A stretch of DNA of 64,000 bases from Micromonospora chalcea (GTDB taxonomy: Bacteria; Actinomycetota; Actinomycetes; Mycobacteriales; Micromonosporaceae), in assembly GCF_002926165.1 (NCBI RefSeq), contig NZ_MAGP01000132.1:1-64000 (forward strand). Reading direction: 5' to 3'. The translations under genes were made by a program, and so were the position numbers. Below the pieces are notes generated by a model that did no database searches, was not told the origin of the DNA, and was given only the letters and a program-made list of their open reading frames with translations. Of this stretch, positions 9,601-17,580 are shown piece after piece (the first letter of the stretch is position 1; each line of letters opens with the position of its first letter).

Positions 9601-12377
9601 CCGCCACGCTGCGGGAGATCGCCGACGCGCTGCGGGAACTGGACCCGGCCGCCCCGCCCGCCGACCGGCGGGTGGACGGCGTCGCCCCGTGGGTGCGCGG
9701 TTTCACAGTCGAGCTGGTCGAGCAACCGGTGGAGCCGGCCGGCGCCGGCCCCGGCGGCCCGGGTGCCTGGCAGTGGTACGCGCCGGCCGGGCACCCGTAC
9801 GCGGAGGCGCTGCGCGACGCGCTCGCCGGTGCGGGCGTCGGCGGCGGCGTGCTGCTCTGCCCGGGCGAGGAGGTGGACCTGGACCTCGCGTTGCGCGCCG
9901 TCCAGGCGGCGGTGGCCCAGCCTCCGGGTGCCCGCCTGGTGGTCGTCCAGCACGGCCGGGGCGTCGCCGGGCTGGCCCGTACCGCCCGGCTGGAGGGCTC
10001 GGGTCTGCACGTGACGCTGGTCGAGGCGGCCCCGGCCGACGACCTGGTGGACCGGGTGGTGCGCGAGGTGGCGGCCACCGACGGGTACGCCGAGTCGCAC
10101 CTCGGCCCGGACGGCCGGCGGCGGGTCCCCCTGCTGCGGCCGCTGCCGCCGCCCGGCCCGGCACGCCCGGGTCCGGCCGGTCCGCCGCTGCGGCCGGACG
10201 ACGTCCTGCTGGTGACCGGCGGCGGGAAGGGCATCACCGCCGAGTGCGCGCTCGCCCTGGCCCGGGACACCGGGGCGCGGCTGGCGCTGCTGGGCCGGGC
10301 CGACCCGGCCGCGGACCCGGAGCTGGCCGCGAACCTGACCCGGATGCGGGAGGCGGGGGTGCGCCTGCGGTACGTGCGCGCCGACGTCACCGACCCGGAG
10401 GCGGTACGCGCCGCGGTGGCGCAGGTACGCGCGCACCTGGGCCCGGTCGCCGGGGTCCTGCACGGCGCCGGGGTCAACCGGCCGGCCGCCCTCGGCGCGC
10501 TGGACCCGGACACCCTGCGCGCCACGCTGGCGCCGAAGGTGGACGGCCTGGCGCACGTCCTCGCCGCGGTCGAGCCGGACGAGCTGCGGCTGCTGGTGAC
10601 GTTCGGCAGCGTGATCGGGCGCGGCGGCCTGCCCGGGGAGGCGCACTACGCGCTGGCCAACGACTGGCTGGCCCGGCTGACCGCCGAGGCCGGCCGGCGC
10701 TTCACCGGATGCCGCGCCGTCTGTCTGGAATGGTCGGTCTGGTCCGGCGTCGGCATGGGTGAACGGCTCTCCGCCGTCGAGTCGCTGCTGCGCGCCGGCA
10801 TCACCCCCATCCCGCCGGACGAGGGCGTCCGGCTGCTGCGCCAGGTGCTGGCGCTGCCCCGGCTGCCCGCCTCGGTGGTGGTCACCGGCCGCACCGACGG
10901 GCTGGACACGCTGCGGCACGAGCGGCGGGAGCTGCCGCTGCTGCGCTTCCTGGAACGTCCGCTGGTGCAGTACGACGGCGTGGAGCTGGTGGTCGAGGCG
11001 GACCTGTCGGCCGAGAGCGACCCGTACCTCGCCGAGCACGACCTGGACGGCAACCTCCTGCTGCCCGCGGTGCTCGGCATGGAGGCGATGGCGCAGGTGG
11101 CCACCGCGCTCGCCGGCGCCACCGGCGTGCCCGTGCTGACCGGCGTCAGCTTCCCCCGGCCCGTGGTGGTGGCCCGCGGCGGGCGCGTCACCGTCCGGAT
11201 CGCCGCGGTGCAGGCCGAGGCGGGCGTGGTGGAGGTGGCGATCCGCAGCGACGAGACGGGCTTCGCGGCCGACCACTTCCGGGGCACCGTCCGCTTCGAG
11301 CCGGACGAGGGCGACCGGGAGGCGCCGGGCGTGACCGGCGGGCTGCCGCCGGTGCCGCTGGAGCCGGGCCGGGACCTCTACGGTGACCTGCTCTTCCAGG
11401 GCGACCGGTTCCGCCGGCTGGTGCGCTACCACCGGGTCGCGTCCCGGCGGGCCGAGGCGGACGTCGCCACCACCGAGGACATGCGCTGGTTCCACGCGTT
11501 CCTGCCGCAGCGGCTGCTGCTCGGCGACGCGGGCGCGCGGGACGCCTTCCTGCACGGCATCCAGGTCTGCGTGCCGGACGCGACGCTGCTGCCGATCGCC
11601 GTGGACCGGGTGGAGCCGGCCGGGCCGAAGCTCGCCGCCACCGAGCAGGTCCGCTTCGTGGCGGTGGAGCGGGAGCACCGCGACGACACCTACCGGTACG
11701 ACGTGACGGTCCTCGGCGCGGCCGGGACGGTGGTGGAACGCTGGCTCGGTCTGCGCCTGCGCGCGGTGCGCCACCGCCCGGCCGCCCTGCCGTGGCCGCC
11801 GGCGCTGCTCGGACCGGCGCTGGAGCGGCGGCTGGGCCGGCTGCTCGACGCCGACCTGGCGGTGGTGGTGGAACCGCGTCCGGACCGGACCGGCGGAGCA
11901 CGACGGGAGGTCACCGCCGTCGCCGTCGGACGGGCCGTGGGGCGGCCGGTACGGCTGCGGTACCGGCCGGACGGGCGGCCCGAGGAGGTCAACGGCCGGC
12001 ACGTCTCCGCCGCCCACAGCGACGTCGCCAGCCTGCTGGTGGCCGGCGCCGGGCCGCTCGCCTGCGACCTGGAGGTGGTCCGGCCCCGGCCCGCCGAGGT
12101 GTGGGCCGACCTGCTCGGCCGGCACGCCGGGCTGGCCGGGCAGATCGCCGCCGACCTCGGCGAGGACGCCGACGTCGCCGCCACCCGGGTCTGGTGCGCC
12201 AAGGAGTGCCTGGTCAAGGCGGGGTTGCCGGTGGACGCCCCGCTCACGGTGGCCGGCGGCGACGGCGAGTGGGTGCTGGTGCGCAGCGGCCGGGTCACGG
12301 TGGCCACCGGCCCGGTCCGTATGACCGGCGAGCCACAGCCGGTGGTCGTCGCCGTCCTCACCGCGACGGGGGTGTGA
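6606..12377 (+). CDS. pksE: Enediyne iterative type I polyketide synthase (PKSE)
   Basis: A 1923-residue single-module synthase of the standard enediyne length. Domains in order: ketosynthase (about 1-460; Cys211 in DAACASS, then EGHGTGTAVGD and KALIGHTKAAAG), acyltransferase (about 560-870; Ser652 in GHSLGEITAL), acyl carrier protein (about 950-1020; Ser971/Ser972 in LHLSSI), ketoreductase (about 1195-1410; LVTGGGKGIT), dehydratase (about 1470-1700; His1478 in EHDLDGN) and a C-terminal 4'-phosphopantetheinyl transferase (about 1750-1923; WCAKECLVKAG from Trp1863) that activates its own carrier domain. Family members build a linear polyene from acetate units, the precursor of the nine- or ten-membered warhead. 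All key residues are present, so the gene looks functional. Which ring size follows cannot be decided by eye. Confidence 0.97.
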   Translation: MSRIAVVGMSCRYPEADSVADLWRNALSGRRAFRRLPPERMSLEDYWDADPATPDRFYNRHAAVIEGYTFDRIRHRIAGSTYRSTDLTHWLALDVAGEALADAGWPDGAGLPRDRTAVVVGNTLTGEFSRANVLRLRWPYVRRVLAAGLQEQGWPDRRIAEFLAVTEERYKSPFPPIDEDTLAGGLSNTIAGRICNHFDLGGGGWTVDAACASSLLSVVTAARALADGEADVAVAGGVDLSIDPFEMVGFAKAGALARDEMRVYDERSQGFWPGEGCGMVVLMRHDDAVAQGRVVHATIAGWGVSSDGRGGMTRPEAQGYRLALDRAYQRAGFGIGTVPLFEGHGTGTAVGDATELRALSAARRDAGATDPAAIGSIKALIGHTKAAAGVAGLIKATMALRHAIVPPTAGCARPRAELTAADRTLRAAPVAEPWPDGAPLRAGVTAMGFGGINTHLVLEAGPSAVPERVRRQQLRLARHTQDAELLLLDAADPVALRERVAALLDPLARLSYGELTDLAGALAGEVRGRPMRLAVVAASPAEAVDRFERALAALDRGEEELFADGLALRRTLRPARLGFLFPGQGSGRGVDGGALARRFPAAAEVHRLAALPADADPVATEVAQPRIAAGSLAGLRVLTELGVEARVAVGHSLGEITALHWAGTVDAEALLRIAAARGAVMAGCREPGTMAGIAADDTATTRLIGAEPVVVAGYNGPRQTVVAGPSDAVRRVCERATDAGVHWADLAVSHAFHSPLMASAAREFGDWLEGVRLAPPRRPVVSTVTGAELTSGTDLAALLRRQITEPVRFAAAVTAAGRRVDALVEVGPGQVLARMARELVDVPVFATGTDAPTLAGFLGTVGALWALGAPVDHAALVSDRPIRPLDLAARRRFFANPCEAAPAVAVAAASPTGATPQAAGGPVTVDETAPAGGGPAADPLAVLRRLAASRAELPPESVGADTRLLDGLHLSSIAVGQLVNEAARELGLPAVQAPTNFATATLREIADALRELDPAAPPADRRVDGVAPWVRGFTVELVEQPVEPAGAGPGGPGAWQWYAPAGHPYAEALRDALAGAGVGGGVLLCPGEEVDLDLALRAVQAAVAQPPGARLVVVQHGRGVAGLARTARLEGSGLHVTLVEAAPADDLVDRVVREVAATDGYAESHLGPDGRRRVPLLRPLPPPGPARPGPAGPPLRPDDVLLVTGGGKGITAECALALARDTGARLALLGRADPAADPELAANLTRMREAGVRLRYVRADVTDPEAVRAAVAQVRAHLGPVAGVLHGAGVNRPAALGALDPDTLRATLAPKVDGLAHVLAAVEPDELRLLVTFGSVIGRGGLPGEAHYALANDWLARLTAEAGRRFTGCRAVCLEWSVWSGVGMGERLSAVESLLRAGITPIPPDEGVRLLRQVLALPRLPASVVVTGRTDGLDTLRHERRELPLLRFLERPLVQYDGVELVVEADLSAESDPYLAEHDLDGNLLLPAVLGMEAMAQVATALAGATGVPVLTGVSFPRPVVVARGGRVTVRIAAVQAEAGVVEVAIRSDETGFAADHFRGTVRFEPDEGDREAPGVTGGLPPVPLEPGRDLYGDLLFQGDRFRRLVRYHRVASRRAEADVATTEDMRWFHAFLPQRLLLGDAGARDAFLHGIQVCVPDATLLPIAVDRVEPAGPKLAATEQVRFVAVEREHRDDTYRYDVTVLGAAGTVVERWLGLRLRAVRHRPAALPWPPALLGPALERRLGRLLDADLAVVVEPRPDRTGGARREVTAVAVGRAVGRPVRLRYRPDGRPEEVNGRHVSAAHSDVASLLVAGAGPLACDLEVVRPRPAEVWADLLGRHAGLAGQIAADLGEDADVAATRVWCAKECLVKAGLPVDAPLTVAGGDGEWVLVRSGRVTVATGPVRMTGEPQPVVVAVLTATGV

Positions 12378-12378
12378 C

Positions 12379-12828
12379 ATGTCCGCCTGGTACGAGTACC
12401 GCCACGTGGTCGGGTTCGAGGAGACGAACCTCGTCGGCAACGTCTACTACGTCAACTACCTGCGCTGGCAGGGCCGCTGCCGGGAGATGTTCCTGCGTGA
12501 GCACGCCCCGGCGGTGGTCGACGACCTGCGCGCCGGGTTGAAGCTGTTCACGCTGCGGGTGGACTGCGAGTACCTCGCCGAGCTCGACGCGTTCGACGAG
12601 CTGCGCATCCGGATGAGCCTGACCGAGCTGACCCAGACGCAGCTCGGCCTGGCCTTCGACTACCTGCGCGACGGCCCGGGCGGGCTGGTCCCGGTGGCCC
12701 GGGGGCACCAGCGGATCGCCTGCATGCGGGAGGTCGCGGGGCAGGTGGTGCCGACCCGCGTGCCGACGCCGCTGGTGCGGGCGCTGGCGCCGTACCGGGC
12801 GGCCGAGGGGGTGGCCGGCCGTGCCTGA
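12379..12828 (+). CDS. Enediyne thioesterase E10 (hotdog fold)
   Basis: A 149-residue acyl thioesterase of the enediyne TEBC/E10 family. The N-terminal block YRHVVGFEETNLVGNVYYVNYLRWQG matches the 4HBT hotdog signature, followed by CREMFLREHAP. In studied clusters this enzyme releases the polyene from the PKSE carrier domain. It starts one base after the PKSE stop codon and its end overlaps the flavin reductase by 8 bases, so it is translated from the same transcript. Confidence 0.95.
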   Translation: MSAWYEYRHVVGFEETNLVGNVYYVNYLRWQGRCREMFLREHAPAVVDDLRAGLKLFTLRVDCEYLAELDAFDELRIRMSLTELTQTQLGLAFDYLRDGPGGLVPVARGHQRIACMREVAGQVVPTRVPTPLVRALAPYRAAEGVAGRA

Positions 12829-13384
12829 GCGCGCCGTGGACGCGCCGCCGGCCGCCGCCGCGCTGCGTACGGTGCTCGGCGAGTTCGTCACCGGCGTGAC
12901 GGTGCTGACGGTCGGTGGTCCGCTGCCGCACGGGATGACGGCGAACTCGTTCACCTCGGTCTCGCTGGACCCGCCGCTGGTGCTGCTCTGCGTGAGCCGG
13001 GACAGCCTGATGTCCGCCTGCCTGTCCGACGCGGACGGGTTCGGCATCTCCGTCCTGGCCGGGGGGCAGGAGCGCCTGGCTCGGCACTTCGCCGACCGGC
13101 GCCGGCGGCCCGGGCGCGCGCAGTTCGCCACTGTCGGCTGGTCGCCGGGCGAGCGGACCGGAGCGCCCCTGCTGCACGGGGCGCTGGCCTGGCTGGAGTG
13201 CCGGCCGTGGCGCTGCCACGACGGCGGCGACCACGTGATCGTGGTGGGCCGGCTGGTGGTCGCGCGCACGGCCGCCGACAGCGACGCCCTGATCTTCCGG
13301 CGGGGCCGGTTCGACAGGTACGGGAACTCCCACCCGGCCGCCGGCCGCCGGCACGTCCAACCGCTCCTGAAGGAGGCGCAGTGA
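12821..13384 (+). CDS. Flavin reductase (E6-type)
   Basis: A 187-residue flavin reductase-like FMN-binding split barrel. Visible family blocks are FVTGVTVLTVGG, HGMTANSFTSVSLDPPLVLLCV, FGISVLAG and the C-terminal FRRGRFDRYG. Such enzymes supply reduced flavin to two-component monooxygenases; enediyne clusters often carry one, called E6 in C-1027. No flavin-dependent monooxygenase partner is obvious in the nearby enediyne genes, so the partner may lie outside the window or be an unrecognised protein. The GTG start lies inside the thioesterase gene; the stop overlaps the next GTG. Confidence 0.88.
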   Translation: MPERAVDAPPAAAALRTVLGEFVTGVTVLTVGGPLPHGMTANSFTSVSLDPPLVLLCVSRDSLMSACLSDADGFGISVLAGGQERLARHFADRRRRPGRAQFATVGWSPGERTGAPLLHGALAWLECRPWRCHDGGDHVIVVGRLVVARTAADSDALIFRRGRFDRYGNSHPAAGRRHVQPLLKEAQ

Positions 13385-13944
13385 CCCTGTCGGACAAGCG
13401 CGACGCGGGCGCTTCGGGGCTCGATCTGAACGGCAGCCGGCACCGGGCTGCCCTGCAGATCTTCCTCGTCGTCGTCATCGCCCACTGGGCCGAGCACCTG
13501 GTGCAGGCCGCGCAGATCTGGGTGTTCGGCTGGTCCCGGCCGGAGGCCCGGGGCGTACTCGGCATGCCGTTCCCGTGGCTGGTGGAGAGCGAGTGGCTGC
13601 ACTACGGGTACGCGCTGGTCATGCTCGCCGGTTTCTGGCTGCTGCGCGGCGGCTTCGTCGGCCGCGCCCGGACCTGGTGGATGGCGGCGCTGCTGATCCA
13701 GGTGTGGCACCACCTGGAGCACCTGCTGCTGCTGGTGCAGTCGCTGACCGGCAGCAACCTGGCCGGGCAGCCGGTGCCGACGAGCCTGCTGCAACTGGTG
13801 GCGCCCCGGGTGGAGCTGCACCTGTTCTACAACGCGGTGGTGTTCCTGCCGATGGTGGTGGCGATGTACCTGCACCGCACGCCGCTCGCCGACGAACTGG
13901 CCCGGATGCGGTGCAGTTGCCGCCGGGTGGCCGAAGTCCGGTGA
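13381..13944 (+). CDS. His-rich integral membrane protein of unknown function
   Basis: A 187-residue membrane protein with about four hydrophobic segments. Histidines sit within or beside the helices in a pattern suggestive of metal or heme binding: AHWAEHLVQ, EWLHYGYALVM, WHHLEHLLLL and VELHLFYN. No established family was recognised. It starts with GTG overlapping the flavin reductase stop and its own stop overlaps the start of the CopC-like gene, so the three are tightly coupled. With a CopC-like partner, copper or heme handling is a reasonable inference but not shown. Confidence 0.8.
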   Translation: MTLSDKRDAGASGLDLNGSRHRAALQIFLVVVIAHWAEHLVQAAQIWVFGWSRPEARGVLGMPFPWLVESEWLHYGYALVMLAGFWLLRGGFVGRARTWWMAALLIQVWHHLEHLLLLVQSLTGSNLAGQPVPTSLLQLVAPRVELHLFYNAVVFLPMVVAMYLHRTPLADELARMRCSCRRVAEVR

Positions 13945-14636
13945 GGCGCGGGCCGGGGCTGAGGTGGCTGGCGGCGGGTCTGCTCACGCTGCTCGCGCTC
14001 GGCCTGGCCGGGCTGACCCTGGCGGCGCAGCTGCGGCCGGCGCGGTTGGTGACCACCGACCCGCCGGCCGGCGCCCGGCTGACCACGGCCCCGGCGGCGG
14101 TGACGCTCACCTTCAACGGCCCGCTCGACGCCGAGCGGACCCATGTCTGGTTGATCGGCCCGGGCGGCGCGTTCGGCGCGACGGGCGCGCCGCGCTACCG
14201 CGACAACGGCGTCGAGGTGCCGGTGACGGTCGTGGGTGACGGGCGCTACCGGGTCGGCTACCACGCTCAGCTCGCCACCGGGCAGACCGCCACCGGCGTG
14301 GTCCCGTTCACCGTCGCCGCCGGGCTCGGCGCGCCGCCGCGGGCCGCCCCGGCCGCGTCCCCGCCGGCCACCGCGCCGCCGGACGGGTCCGCCGGGGGCG
14401 GCCACCACGGGGGTACGGGCGGAGCGGCCGGCCTGGCCCTGCTGCTGGCGCCGGTGGTCACCGGAGCGGTCCTGCTCGTGCTGATGGCGCGGGGACGGCG
14501 TGACCGGCCCGCCGGCGGCACGCCCTCGTCGGCCGGTCCGGGGCCGGGCGGGCGACGGCGGGCCTGGGTGCTGCGGGAGCCGGAGGACGCCGGCGGCCGG
14601 CCTGCCGACCGCGAACCGGCCCGGCCGGGCGGGTGA
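13941..14636 (+). CDS. CopC-domain membrane-anchored protein
   Basis: A 231-residue protein with an N-terminal membrane or signal segment (WLAAGLLTLLALGLAGLTLAA), a CopC/YobA-like immunoglobulin-fold domain (about residues 35-125; TDPPAGARLTTAPAAVTLTFNGPLD), a Pro/Ala-rich linker containing GGGHHGG, a C-terminal transmembrane helix (LALLLAPVVTGAVLLVLM) and a charged cytoplasmic tail. CopC proteins bind copper outside the membrane. The classical N-terminal His copper ligand is not evident here, so metal binding is uncertain. It is the last gene of the coupled run that begins with PKSE. Confidence 0.75.
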   Translation: MRRGPGLRWLAAGLLTLLALGLAGLTLAAQLRPARLVTTDPPAGARLTTAPAAVTLTFNGPLDAERTHVWLIGPGGAFGATGAPRYRDNGVEVPVTVVGDGRYRVGYHAQLATGQTATGVVPFTVAAGLGAPPRAAPAASPPATAPPDGSAGGGHHGGTGGAAGLALLLAPVVTGAVLLVLMARGRRDRPAGGTPSSAGPGPGGRRRAWVLREPEDAGGRPADREPARPGG

Positions 14637-14662
14637 CCTGACGGACCACAGGAGGGAAAGCG

Positions 14663-15523
14663 ATGTCCGTATCGACAGATGCCGCCGCGGTGAAGGCCGA
14701 ACAGCGGCGGACCTGGGACGCCGTCAGCGACGGCTGGACCCGCGAGTGGGAGACCTTCGAGCGGGGCGGCGCGGCGCTCACCGCGCGGCTGCTGGCCCTG
14801 GGTGGTGTACGGCCGGGGCACCGCGTCCTGGACGTCGCGACCGGTCCGGGGGAGCCGGCGCTCAGCGCCGCCGACATCGTCGGCCCGGCCGGCACGGTCA
14901 CCGGCGTCGACCTCTCCCCCGCCATGCTCGCCGTGGCCCGCCGCCGGGCCGAGGGCCGGCGCAACGTCAACTTCCTCGTCGCCGACCTGGAGACGGTGGA
15001 GCTGCCGCCGCACGCGTTCGACGTGGTGCTCAGCCGGCTCGGCCTGATGTTCGCCGTCGACCCCGGCGCCGCGTTCGGCCGGATCGCCCGGCTGCTCGTC
15101 CCGGGCGGCGTGCGCGCCGCGGCGGTGTGGGCGCCACCGCCGCGGGTGCCGCTGATGTCGCTCGGGTACGGCGTGCTCGCGCGCCGGCTGGACCTGCCGT
15201 CCGGGCCACCGGACGCCCCCGGCCCGTACCGCCTGTGCGATCCAGAGGCGCTGGCGGCCGGGCTGACCGACGCCGGCCTGCGGGACGTGACAGTCGAGGA
15301 GTACCCGGTCCCGTTCCGGTTCCACGACCCGGCCGAGTACGCGCGGTTCACCCGGGCGGTGGCGCCGCCACCGGTACGCCGCCGGGTAGAGGCGCTCGAT
15401 CCGGCCGGGCGGGACGCGCTCTGGGCGGAGGTGGCCGCCGCCGCCGAGGGACGCGCCGGCCCGGACGGACTGGTCGACCTGACCTCGACCGCGCTCACCG
15501 TCCGCGCGGTCGCCCCGGCCTGA
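14663..15523 (+). CDS. Class I SAM-dependent methyltransferase
   Basis: A 286-residue methyltransferase with the Rossmann motif VLDVATGPGEPAL (about residues 54-66), the acidic motif II GVDLSPAMLAVARRRA and motif LVPGGV. It has a good ribosome site (AGGAGGG) and follows the CopC-like gene by 26 bases. The substrate cannot be told: it could act on the enediyne core, a peripheral group or a precursor. An EF-hand gene follows on the same strand. Confidence 0.85.
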   Translation: MSVSTDAAAVKAEQRRTWDAVSDGWTREWETFERGGAALTARLLALGGVRPGHRVLDVATGPGEPALSAADIVGPAGTVTGVDLSPAMLAVARRRAEGRRNVNFLVADLETVELPPHAFDVVLSRLGLMFAVDPGAAFGRIARLLVPGGVRAAAVWAPPPRVPLMSLGYGVLARRLDLPSGPPDAPGPYRLCDPEALAAGLTDAGLRDVTVEEYPVPFRFHDPAEYARFTRAVAPPPVRRRVEALDPAGRDALWAEVAAAAEGRAGPDGLVDLTSTALTVRAVAPA

Positions 15524-15552
15524 CCCCCATCCATCGCTACGAAAGGACCGAG

Positions 15553-16095
15553 ATGACCACCGAACTGCAACGCCGCAAGCTGGAGAAGGTCTTCGCCTCG
15601 TACGACGCCGACGGGGACGGCGTCATCGACGGGCTGGACATCACCGCGATGGCCCAGATCTGGTGCGACACGTACGGCGTGGCGCCGTACTCGCCGGGCT
15701 GGCGGCGGATCCACGGCGCGGCGGCCCGGATGTGGCGCGGGATGCGCGGCAGCGACGGGCCCGACGGCGAGAAGCGGGTGACGGTCGCCGAGTGGGTGGC
15801 GTGGGCCGACAAGCCGGAGTTCCCGGAGTTCGTGACGAACGCGGCGGTGCCGTTCAGCCTGGCCGTGTTCGACGTGGCCGACGCGGACCGGGACGGGCGC
15901 ATCAACCACGCGGAGATGTTCGCAGCGCAGAGCAAGAGCGGCATGCGCTCGGAGGACACGCAACGGATCTTCGACCGGCTCGACACCGACCGGGACGGCT
16001 ACCTCACCACCGAGGAGTACGGCCGGGCGGCGCACGAGTTCTACCTCAGCGCCGACCCGGACGCGCCGGGCAACGTGATCGCCGGGGAGCTCTGA
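15553..16095 (+). CDS. EF-hand calcium-binding protein (calerythrin-like)
   Basis: A 180-residue cytoplasmic protein with three canonical EF-hand loops: residues 18-29 (DADGDGVIDGLD), 110-121 (DADRDGRINHAE) and 144-155 (DTDRDGYLTTEE). A degenerate fourth lies around residues 68-80 (DGPDGEKRVTVAE). This arrangement matches actinomycete calerythrin-like calcium buffers or sensors. There is no signal peptide. It has a clear ribosome site (GAAAGGA) and is separated from the convergent P450 gene by a strong hairpin. A calcium sensor is not an expected enediyne enzyme, so it could be regulatory or simply a neighbour. Confidence 0.9.
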   Translation: MTTELQRRKLEKVFASYDADGDGVIDGLDITAMAQIWCDTYGVAPYSPGWRRIHGAAARMWRGMRGSDGPDGEKRVTVAEWVAWADKPEFPEFVTNAAVPFSLAVFDVADADRDGRINHAEMFAAQSKSGMRSEDTQRIFDRLDTDRDGYLTTEEYGRAAHEFYLSADPDAPGNVIAGEL

Positions 16096-16103
16096 GCGGC
16101 CGG

Positions 16104-16143
16104 ACGCCCGGCCGCCGGTCCGTGTGGGCCGGTGGCCGGGCGT
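16104..16143. terminator. Bidirectional terminator hairpin
   Basis: An 18-bp stem (16104-16121 with 16126-16143, two G-U type mismatches) closed by the loop GTGT lies between the ends of the convergent EF-hand and P450 genes. There is no T-run, as is common for high-GC actinomycete terminators. Confidence 0.7.
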
Positions 16144-16150
16144 CGGTCGT

Positions 16151-17494
16151 TCAGCGGGTACGGCGGCGCGCGGTCATCGGCAGCGCGTCGACGGGCATGG
16201 TCATGGCCGGCACGGGCTTCGGCTCGTGGCCGGGCACCGGCTCCAGCCGCCAGCGGGCGGCGAGCCTGGCCAGCGAGACGATCATCTCGGTCCAGGCGAA
16301 CTGGTCGCCGATGCAGCCGTGCACGCCGGTGGCGAACGGCATGAACGCGCCGCGGGGCAGCGTCCGGGCCCGTTCCGGCAGCCACCGGTCCGGGTCGAAG
16401 AGCTCGGGCTCGGGGTAGATGCGCGGGTTGTGGTGCACGGCGTGGAAGCTGTAGAGCACGTCCGAGCCGGCCGGGATCAGGTAGCCGCCCAGCTCGGCGT
16501 CGCGGGCGGTGACCCGGTTGTTGAACAGACCCTGGGTGCGCAGCCGCAGCGTCTCGGAGAGCACCTGGCGGGTGTACTCCAGCGCCGGCACGTCGGCGTA
16601 GCCGGCGGCCCGTCCGTCGAGCACCCGGTCGACCTCGGCGTGCAGCCGCCGCTGCACCTCGGGGTCCGCGCCGACGTGGTGCAGCGCCCAGCAGAGCGTG
16701 TTGGCGATGGTGTTGCTGCCGGCGATGAAGAACGTCATCACCTCGTCGTGGACCTGCTCGTCGCTCATCGCGGGCCGGCCGTCCTCGTCGCGGGCGAAGA
16801 GCATCATCGACAGCAGGTCGCCGTGGTCGGTGCCGGCCGCGCGGTACTCGGCGATGACCCGGCGGATGGTCGCCCGCAGGTATTCGGCCGCGGCGTCGTA
16901 GTCGCGGTTGGCCTGGGTGGGCAGGCGGGTCAGCACGCCCGTCACGTCGGTGATCCGGCGGAACAGTCCGCCCAGGACGGTGGTGGTCGCGGCCATGAAC
17001 CGCGCTCGGTCCAGGCTTCGGTCACCGGCGAAGACGACCTCGACGACGTTGGTGAGGGCCAGCTCGTCCATCTCCTTCTCGACCGCGAGGCGCTGGCCGT
17101 CGCGCCAGGAGTCGAGCTTGCCGGCGACCGTCCGGCTCATCAGCTCGGTGTAGTGGATGACCTTGTTGCGGTGGAAGGCGGGCTGGATCAGCGCCCGCTG
17201 CCGGCGGTGGAACTCGCCCTCGGAGATGCCCAGGCCGTTGCCGAACATGGACCGGAAGCGCTCGGTCATCGGCCCGCCCCGGACGAAGGTGTCGCCGTCG
17301 CGCAGCAGCTCCCGCATCAGGGTCGGGTCGTTCACCACGTACGCCGGGCGCTTGCCGAGCGCGATGGTGACGACCGGCTCGCCGGACTGGAGTTCGAGCA
17401 GGAACTCGGCGGGTCGTCGTTTCATCTGCAGGCCGTGCCCGAGCACGGGCAGGCGGCCGGGCGCCGACGCGGGTGTGCGCAGGGTGGTGGTCAT
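16151..17494 (-). CDS. Cytochrome P450
   Basis: A 447-residue P450. The heme-binding loop is FATGVHGCIGD with Cys394; ETLR is the K-helix ExxR; the I-helix reads FIAGSNTIANT, where the acidic residue before Thr is replaced by Asn. The sequence resembles the CYP102/CYP4-like bacterial group more than typical macrolide P450s. In an enediyne cluster it probably oxidises the core or a peripheral moiety; E7-type P450s occur in C-1027-like clusters, but equivalence was not tested. The ATG at 17494 is chosen because the next upstream frame has no P450 similarity. It is transcribed with the FMN-barrel gene 86 bases upstream. Confidence 0.93.
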   Translation of the reverse strand: MTTTLRTPASAPGRLPVLGHGLQMKRRPAEFLLELQSGEPVVTIALGKRPAYVVNDPTLMRELLRDGDTFVRGGPMTERFRSMFGNGLGISEGEFHRRQRALIQPAFHRNKVIHYTELMSRTVAGKLDSWRDGQRLAVEKEMDELALTNVVEVVFAGDRSLDRARFMAATTTVLGGLFRRITDVTGVLTRLPTQANRDYDAAAEYLRATIRRVIAEYRAAGTDHGDLLSMMLFARDEDGRPAMSDEQVHDEVMTFFIAGSNTIANTLCWALHHVGADPEVQRRLHAEVDRVLDGRAAGYADVPALEYTRQVLSETLRLRTQGLFNNRVTARDAELGGYLIPAGSDVLYSFHAVHHNPRIYPEPELFDPDRWLPERARTLPRGAFMPFATGVHGCIGDQFAWTEMIVSLARLAARWRLEPVPGHEPKPVPAMTMPVDALPMTARRRTR

Positions 17495-17580
17495 GGTGCG
17501 TTCCCTCGGTGTCGGGCCGCGCGGCTCGCCGCGTCGGCGGAGAGCGGCCGGTCCGTCGTGCGGCGGCGGCCCGGTCGGGA

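Noticed and set aside
6276..12440. A 2054-codon open frame on the minus strand opposite PKSE
   Set aside because: Shadow frame produced by high GC third positions; low-complexity Gly/Arg/Pro/Gln composition and no family, while the plus strand encodes PKSE with all domains.
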